Source of the DNA: an uncultured Mycoplasmatota bacterium
GTDB taxonomy: Bacteria; Bacillota_I; Bacilli_A; Mycoplasmatales; Mycoplasmoidaceae
Length of the DNA: 64,000 nt
Assembly: GCA_949517355.1 (NCBI GenBank)
Contig: CATDIL010000002.1
Coordinates: forward strand, 1-64,000
Reading direction: 5' to 3'
Shown: piece by piece, positions 57,342 through 64,000 of the stretch
Layout: each line of letters begins with the position of its first letter
How positions within the stretch are numbered: the stretch's first letter is position 1
The notes under the pieces: generated by a model
What the model was told of the DNA's origin: nothing
Database searches by the model: none
Seen by the model: only the letters and a program-made list of their open reading frames with translations
Position numbers and translations under genes: made by a program

Positions 57342-58554
57342 ATGAATAGTGATCAAAAAGATTTTGATGAATTTTTAGAAGATCTCTCACATGAATCTCA
57401 TAAAAGGGCGAGGTTTAACTTTTTATACTCTGATTTGTATAAAAAAATGACTTTGAACAGCAAAATTACACAAGCTAAACAAAGAATAAAAGAATTCCTT
57501 TCTGAATATGACGGAATTAAAAATGAATTACCTGTTATTAGTTTTTCTGGTGGCAAAGACTCTTGTGTTTTAAAACACTTAGTTGAAACTGTTATAAAAG
57601 AAGAAGAAATTAATTTAAAACTTCAAATAGTTACATCAGCAGAAATTTTCCATCCTTTAACTCTTGATTTTATAAATCATGAAAAACAGAAATGAGTCTC
57701 TAAGGGGGGGGGATTGGACTATATATTCTCCCATCAAACCGTTTGATAAAATAATATTAGAAGATGGTTATCCTGTAATTTCTAAACAATTAGCGCAGAA
57801 AATTAACCACGTTAGAACAACAAAAAATCATAAAAGATATATTAGGTGTTGTTTAGGATTAGGCAAAAGCGATTTTGGTGTAATTCCAAAATGTTATATT
57901 CATTTTTTAGATAAAAAATTAATTGATTATAAAATTTCTCATAAGTGCTGTGATTTAATTAAAGGAAAGATAAAACATGACCATAGACCTGCCTTTGTTG
58001 GTACAACCATTGAAGAATCGCGTTTAAGAAAAAATTCATGAATTCAACATGGATGCAACATAATGTCTGGCAAAAAACCAATGTGCAGACCTTTATCATT
58101 GTGGAATGCAACCGATATATGAAAATATATTAAAAGATTTAAAATTCCATATTCAAAAATATATGACATTGGTTTTGAAAGAAGTGGCTGCGTTGCTTGT
58201 ATGTTTGGTATGTCTTTAGAAAAGATGTACAGCGACAGAAATCCAAACTATTTAAATAGATTTGAGCTATTGGAGAAACACAACAAGAAAATATTTGATA
58301 TATTTGTCATTAATGAAAAATATGGTTTATGAAAACCATTAATAGATATGGGAATTATTCTCAAAACAAAAAATAAGACATATCTTAAATTATCAAATGA
58401 AAGAAAAGAAAAATTGAAGAAATGAAATGAAAACTTTGAGAAAAATTTTGAAAAAGTTTTAGACGAAATCTTGCATAGAAACCCGGAAGCATTTAATTTA
58501 AAAGAAAAAAGACAACTAATTAAGAAATATTCAATTAATAGAAAGGAAATATAA
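57342..58554 (+). pseudogene. PAPS-reductase-like PP-loop protein, frame broken at a G9 tract
   Basis: The frame from ATG 57342 runs to the G9 homopolymer at 57704-57712. Removing one G joins it to the downstream frame and gives a 403-aa protein: PP-loop SFSGGKDSCVL (residues 67-77), then SKGGDWTIYSP, RCCLGLGKSDFG, TTIEESRLRKNSW, and a Cys motif GCVACMFGM before the end. This order matches phosphoadenosine-phosphosulfate-reductase-family proteins carried by Firmicutes phages and islands (IbrA/DndC relatives). The third Cys of their CMFGC is Met here. As sequenced, translation stops soon after the tract. It may be phase-variable, dead or mis-sequenced. The stop is 2 nt before the DUF262 gene start. 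Confidence 0.75.
57704..57712 (+). repeat. G9 homopolymer in a coding region
   Basis: Nine consecutive G occur inside the PAPS-reductase-like gene, where almost all surrounding sequence is A/T. G8 (or G11) would restore the frame. Such a tract is a typical slipped-strand switching site. Confidence 0.9.
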
Positions 58555-58556
58555 AT

Positions 58557-60851
58557 ATGAATAACGAAATAATTACATCAAAAAAGTATCTACTTGAAAA
58601 TCCTGATCCGTATTGTTTAATAGACGATGATATTGAAACAAAAAACGATTGCAAATATTTGTACTATCAAGAGTTTGAAATACCTCCCTATCAAAGACCA
58701 TATTCGTGAAAAAAAGAGAATATTCTAACTCTTTTAAACGATTTTTATAGTGCGTTTAAAAAATCATCTTCAAATGATTACTATATAGGAAATGTATTTT
58801 GCACTCCATCATCAAAACAAGGAACTGATACAAGATTTAAACAGATAATTGACGGACAGCAAAGAGTCACAACATGCTTTTTAATCTTATTTTACCTGTC
58901 TCTAAGAACAAGGACAGAAAATCTAAACGATGATTTACAGTTGAAAAAATACAGCGAAAAAATAAAAAGATTCCGGTTCAACATGAGTTATCCAGACTAC
59001 AACATAATTAATGAAATGAGATTACATTCTAATATTGATAAAATTGACATCTTTTTTAAAAATAAGAAAAAAGCGGAAAAAGTTTCTTCATTTTATTATG
59101 AACAATGAAAAGTTTTTAAAAATGCATGAAATCAAATTAAATCCTTTTTTGATACTTCTGATAAATTCCCGTCATTAAAGGATATAGAAATTTTCTATAA
59201 ATATATTTCTTCTCATGTTTTTTGTTTATATATTGAAGATTCTCCATCTACACCAATCGGGCATTATTTATTTTCTTCATTAAATGGCAAGGGTTTGAAA
59301 TTAGACAAAATTGATTTAGTTAAATCTTTTTTTGTTGCTCCATATATGGATAATGATTCCAAAATTAAAAAATTTAACAAATCATGAGGAGATTTAATAA
59401 ATGATTCTGAAAATAAATTATTGACTACAATTTCTGGATATTTTAAGAAAAATAATAAGAAACAAATGACTAAAGATTGACTTAAGAATATAGAAAAAAC
59501 GGTCAAATCACCTGATCAAGAATTTGAGACAATGTGTAAATGGATTCATAATATAAATCCTGCTCTTAAAGCAAACACAGGAAAAGATAAAATAGATTTT
59601 TGGTTATTATTATTTCAGAACTTTAATTTTTCTATGTTTATTCCCGTATACGGACATATTAGAAACTTGGTTTCTGATGAAGAATTTGAAAATAATTATA
59701 ATATCCAAAAACAAATATCAAACATTTTAAGTTATGGGTTTAAATTAAATCTATTAATTGTTACATTGCAGCAAATGAAACCTCTTGTGTTTCAAAATGA
59801 AATAGATGATAAAGTAATAGATTTGATTACTAATCAAGATTTACAAAACCGTAAATTGAAAATTGATAAAGCCGAATCATTCTTAAGAGAAAAATTGGAA
59901 AACGAATTGAAGTCAGATTATTTACAAGGTCTAATTAAGAATTTTAATCCAAATTCTTTATCTTATTCGGATGCAAAAGACAAAAAAATTATAAAATTTT
60001 TATTGCTTCTAAATCCTAATAACAATGACTGATATGATTTTGACAAAAATGAGTTTATTTATCAACATGCAAATGATTTATTAAGAAATAAAAAGACATT
60101 GGATCACAAATTACATCAGAGCTACCAACAATATTATAAAGATGATGATAAAAATAAAATTGTTGAGTTGTATAAATATGATAAATCAAGCGATAGTTTT
60201 ATTTATGACACAAAGTATATTAATGATGATTTGTTATTATATTTTGATGTAAATTTTAGCGAATACACACAAAGTGAAAAATTTAATAATTTTAAAGAAA
60301 AGATTTTACATAAAATTTTTAACCTAAGACTTATGGGGGCTAATGCAAATTCTCAGCGTGGAAATAGATGCATTTATATGGAAAGTGAAATTAAAAAAAT
60401 GCTTGATGTTGTTTATATTAAATGACTAAATGATGTAATTAAAAAAGATTTCATAAATTTCCTTGGTGTTGCACCAAAAGTTTCAAAAAATCCTTCTGAA
60501 AGTTGAAAAACGTTTATTTCTTCAGCTGATAAAATAATTGCGAAAAATTGAAGTCAATATCTTAACGTAAAGGGTTCAACAATAACTAAATGTGTTTCAA
60601 AATATAATATTCAGCCGTATTCTTCAATCAGTGCTATTCTAAAACAATTTTTAAATAATAAGGAAAAAATAGATATTTTAACTTGAGATTTAAAAGTTAT
60701 AGAAAAATCTGAGGGAAAATTTTTAAAAGGCTTAGTATACTTAAGAAATGTAAATGAACATGATTCAGATTCCATTGTTGAATTAGAGCCTGAAGAAATT
60801 AAAAATTTAAAGAATATTATCAATAAAATCAATAAAGCATATTCTATGTAA
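58557..60851 (+). CDS. DUF262 (ParB/GmrS-like) protein
   Basis: The protein is 764 aa with TGA as Trp. The N-terminal DUF262 domain has the full signature: FEIPPYQRPYSWKKENI (residues 40-56), YYIGNVF and IIDGQQRVTT (97-106), followed by HYLFSSLNGKGLKLDKIDL. DUF262 belongs to the ParB-like nuclease/NTPase fold and is the GmrS half of type IV restriction enzymes. I do not see the HxxP/N HNH motif of the usual DUF1524 partner, so the C-terminal 500 residues are a different, unassigned module. It follows the PP-loop gene with an AAGGA site and probably works with it, for example in DNA modification or defence; this is an inference. Confidence 0.85.
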
Positions 60852-60852
60852 A

Positions 60853-60886
60853 AAAATCCCGCCATTGTTTGGTGGGATTTTTATTT
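60853..60886. terminator. Terminator between the island and fusA
   Basis: AAATCCCGCCA pairs with TGGTGGGATTT (one G-T pair) around TTGTT, with T/A runs on both sides. It can serve the DUF262 gene and the convergent fusA. Confidence 0.85.
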
Positions 60887-60898
60887 TGCTAGTTAGAA

Positions 60899-62968
60899 CT
60901 ATTTTTGCTTGCTCTTAACTACTTCTTCTACAACACTCTTAGGAGCTTGTGCATAGTGAGAGAATTGCATAATGTAGTTTCCACGTCCTTGAGTGAATGA
61001 ACGAAGATCTGTTGCATAACCAAACATGTTTTTTAAAGGAACTTTTGCTTTAATGATTTGAGCATTTCCTCTTTGTTCTGTACCTTCAATAGTACCACGT
61101 CTAGAAGAAATGTCTCCCATAGTGTCACCAAAATATTGATCAGGAACAGTTACATCAACTGACATGATAGGTTCTAGTAATACTAGACCACATTTTTTAC
61201 TAGCTTCTTTCAAACACATACTTGCTGCAATTTTGAAAGCCATTTCTGATGAGTCAACTTCGTGGTAACTACCATCAAATAATATAGCTTTTACATCAAT
61301 TAATGGATAACCAGCTAAAGGACCTGATTTCATTGATTCTTGGATACCAGCATCAATTGGTTTAATGTATTCACGAGGAACTTTACCACCAACAATATCA
61401 TTAACGAATTCATAACCTTTATCTTTATTAGGTTCAAATCTCATTACAACGTGTCCATATTGTCCACGACCACCTGATTGTTTAATGTATTTACCTTCAG
61501 CTTCTCCAGCAATTGTAAATGTTTCTCTATAAGAAACTTGCGGAGCACCTGAGTTAACTTGAACATTAAATTCACGTCTCATACGATCAATAATAATGTC
61601 TAAGTGTAATTCACCCATACCAGAGATGATAGTTTGTCCAGTTTCTTCATCAGTGTGAGTTTTGAATGTAGGGTCTTCTTCAGCTAATTTAGATAAAGCT
61701 AAAGACATTTTTTCTTGATCAGCTTTTGTTTTAGGTTCAACAGCTAATGAAATTACTGGTTCAGCAAATTTCATTGATTCAAGTTTAATGTTTAATCCTT
61801 CTTCAGCTAATGTATCTCCTGTAGTTGTAGATTTTAAACCAACAACAGCACAGATATCACCAGCACGAATTTCATCAATTTCATTTCTTGCATTTGAGTG
61901 CATCTTAACCAAACGAGAAATTCTTTCTTTTACACCCTTGTTTGTGTTCATTAAATATGAACCTGATTTTAATACACCAGAATAAACACGAACGAATGTT
62001 AAACGTCCAATGAATGGGTCAGTAGCAACTTTGAATGCTAAACCAACGAATTTAGCATCATCAGTTGATTCAACTTTAACTATATTATCAGAGTCATCGT
62101 GTGCTTCAACAGCTGGTACATCCAATGGAGAAGGTAAGTAATCAACTACACAGTCAAGCATTGCTTTAACACCTTTATTTTTGAATGATGATCCACAAAT
62201 TACTGGGAAGAATTCAGCAGATAATACACCTTTACGGATGCATTTTTTGATTTCTTCAACAGTTAATTGTTCACCACCTAAGTACTTTTCCATTGCTGCA
62301 TCATCAAAGTTAACGATTTCTTCAATCATTTTTGTACGGAATTCGTTTGCTTTATCTACATAGTCTGCAGGAATATCTACTTCTTTAAAATCTTCATGAG
62401 CACCACCATCATACATCATTGCTTTCATTCGAACTAGATCAATGATACCATTAAAGTTGCTTTCAGCACCAATTGGGTATTGAATAGCTACACCGTTAGC
62501 TCCTAAACGTTCACTTAAAGATCTAACAGACATTTCAAAATCTGCACCAATCTTATCCATTTTGTTTACATATACAATTCTTGGTACATGGTAAGTGTTA
62601 GCTTGTCTTCAAACAGTTTCTGTTTGAGGTTCAACACCGTTTTGTGCATCAAGAACGGTAACAGCACCATCTAATACTCTTAATGAACGTTCTACTTCAA
62701 CTGTAAAGTCAACGTGTCCGGGAGTATCGATAAGGTTTAATTCATAACCTTTTCATACTGCATAAGTAGCAGCTGATGTAATAGTAATACCACGTTCTTT
62801 TTCTTGTGCCATTCAGTCCATAGTAGCACCGCCGTCATGAACTTCACCAATTTTGTGAGTTTTACCTGTGTGAAATAAAACACGTTCTGATGTAGTAGTT
62901 TTACCAGCATCAATATGAGCCATGATACCGAAGTTACGGTATTTTTCCATTGGGAATTGTCTTGCCAT
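60899..62968 (-). CDS. fusA: Elongation factor G
   Basis: This 689-aa translocase GTPase starts [20 protein letters not shown], with P-loop [14 protein letters not shown] and NKMDKIG, and all five domains to [11 protein letters not shown] and TAG at 60899. It is the last gene of the str-type operon rpsL-rpsG-fusA; tuf is elsewhere (36577). Its final 80 bp are duplicated at 57205, the other side of the island. Confidence 0.98.
60900..60979. repeat. 80-bp fusA tail copy (right flank, in the gene)
   Basis: This is the in-gene partner of the repeat at 57205-57284 (79/80 identical). It includes the last 26 codons of fusA. Confidence 0.9.
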
Positions 62969-62989
62969 AAATATTTATAAAATCCTTTC

Positions 62990-63460
<471 letters not shown>

Positions 63461-63472
63461 TGTTATTTACTC

Positions 63473-63895
63473 CTATTTCTTATCTGATTTTTGTTTTTTA
63501 GCACCATAAGCAGAACGTTGTTGGTTTCTCTTAGCTACACCTTGTGTATCTAAAACACCACGAACAATGTGGTAACGTACACCTGGTAAGTCTTTTACAC
63601 GACCACCACGGATTAGTACGATACTGTGTTCTTGAAGGTTGTGACCTTCACCACCAATATAAGCTAATACTTCTTGTTTGTTTGTTAACTTAACCTTAGC
63701 ATATTTACGTAAAGCTGAGTTAGGTTTTTTAGGAGTCATGGTACCAACTCTGGTACATACTCCTCTTTTTAATGGAGAAGGTTTATACTTCTCTGTGTTT
63801 TTGATTGAATTGAAAGAACTATTCAAAGCAGGAGATTTACTCTTCTTTGATTTAGATTTTCTTTCTTTTCTAATTAATTGTGCGATTGTTGGCAT
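63473..63895 (-). CDS. rpsL: 30S ribosomal protein S12
   Basis: This 140-aa decoding-centre protein reads [35 protein letters not shown] and [16 protein letters not shown]. The start at 63895 was chosen over the longer frame (63946) because it has an AAGGAA site and the universal MPTIxQLIR N-terminus. Lys rather than Arg at the MTPKKPNS position is the streptomycin-sensitive form. Confidence 0.97.
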   Translation of the reverse strand: MPTIAQLIRKERKSKSKKSKSPALNSSFNSIKNTEKYKPSPLKRGVCTRVGTMTPKKPNSALRKYAKVKLTNKQEVLAYIGGEGHNLQEHSIVLIRGGRVKDLPGVRYHIVRGVLDTQGVAKRNQQRSAYGAKKQKSDKK

Positions 63896-63937
63896 ATTTC
63901 CTTTCTTATTTTTCTTGACAACTACTTTGTGTGTATC

Positions 63938-63943
63938 ATTATA
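63938..63943 (-). promoter_or_regulatory. rpsL-rpsG-fusA promoter -10 box
   Basis: TATAAT on the minus strand lies 43 nt before the rpsL ATG, in the context TGTATAATGATAC. The -35 region is A/T only and not convincing. Confidence 0.55.
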
Positions 63944-64000
63944 CAAAAAAATGGAAATTTATCTAAAAATTTTTCAGTTTTTATTTAAATAGAAAATTTC

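Larger units (their letters stand above)
57205..60979. mobile_element. Putative genomic island inserted at the fusA 3' end
   Basis: Two genes (57342-60851) lie between direct 80-bp repeats of the fusA tail (57205-57284 and 60900-60979). This is what site-specific or homologous integration into the end of an essential gene leaves behind: one copy restores the gene and the other marks the far border. No integrase or transposase is inside, so the element may be a remnant or be mobilised in trans. Confidence 0.6.

Overview
This window looks like a chromosomal piece of a wall-less bacterium (Mollicutes, mycoplasma type). The DNA is extremely AT-rich. Nearly every recognisable protein is complete only if TGA is read as tryptophan (EF-G, EF-Tu, DnaG, IleRS, UvrC, pyruvate formate-lyase and many others), so all CDS below use genetic code 4. 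Genes are packed in overlapping operons with AGGAG-type ribosome sites, and lipoprotein signal peptides are common. Surface proteins of the BspA leucine-rich-repeat type, a pyruvate formate-lyase in two polypeptides and a pyrimidine operon suggest a lineage near Malacoplasma/Ureaplasma or the trichomonad-associated 'Ca. Mycoplasma girerdii'. That placement is an inference and was not checked.

Layout. 1-2.9 kb: two BspA-like surface genes on the minus strand, each behind a promoter with a long poly(A) spacer, with a nitroreductase remnant between them. 2.9-10.2 kb, minus: MATE exporter, split pyruvate formate-lyase, a membrane protein, cinA-type amidohydrolase, pgsA, asnS. 10.3-15.1 kb, plus: L21 leader, rplU-prp-rpmA, a membrane protein, endonuclease IV, fructose-type PTS. 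15.2-21.4 kb: dnaG-glyS on minus, manA on plus, ispH and two small genes on minus. 21.4-35.6 kb, mostly plus: ileS, a two-permease ABC exporter, uvrC, a phosphodiesterase, a structured RNA candidate, obg, nadE. 35.7-36.4 kb: two decayed coiled-coil genes. 36.6-41.9 kb: tuf, a DUF31 serine-protease lipoprotein, a permuted papain-like gene and a BspA gene that meet head to head without 5' ends, and a coiled-coil gene. 42.0-46.2 kb, minus: purL-purE. 46.4-50.4 kb, minus: sodium/solute symporter, GT80-like sialyltransferase, CMP-sialate synthetase. 50.7-51.1 kb: a small lipoprotein. 51.4-55.9 kb, plus: pyrB-C-K-D-F. 55.9-57.1 kb: a BspA remnant and a RimK-type ATP-grasp gene. 57.2-61.0 kb: an island with a PAPS-reductase-like gene and a DUF262 gene, bracketed by an 80-bp duplication of the fusA 3' end. 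60.9-63.9 kb, minus: rpsL-rpsG-fusA.

The most interesting parts are: (1) the fusA-tail island, whose first gene is interrupted by a G9 tract and may be a phase-variable defence or DNA-modification module; (2) a three-gene operon that could import host sialic acid, activate it with CMP and transfer it to surface glycans; (3) poly(A) promoter spacers in front of BspA and lipoprotein genes; (4) the split glycyl-radical enzyme; (5) a candidate structured RNA of about 210 nt with its own terminator. The rest fits a scavenging, fermentative lifestyle: PTS sugar uptake, pyruvate-to-formate fermentation, partial nucleotide synthesis and a changing cell surface.
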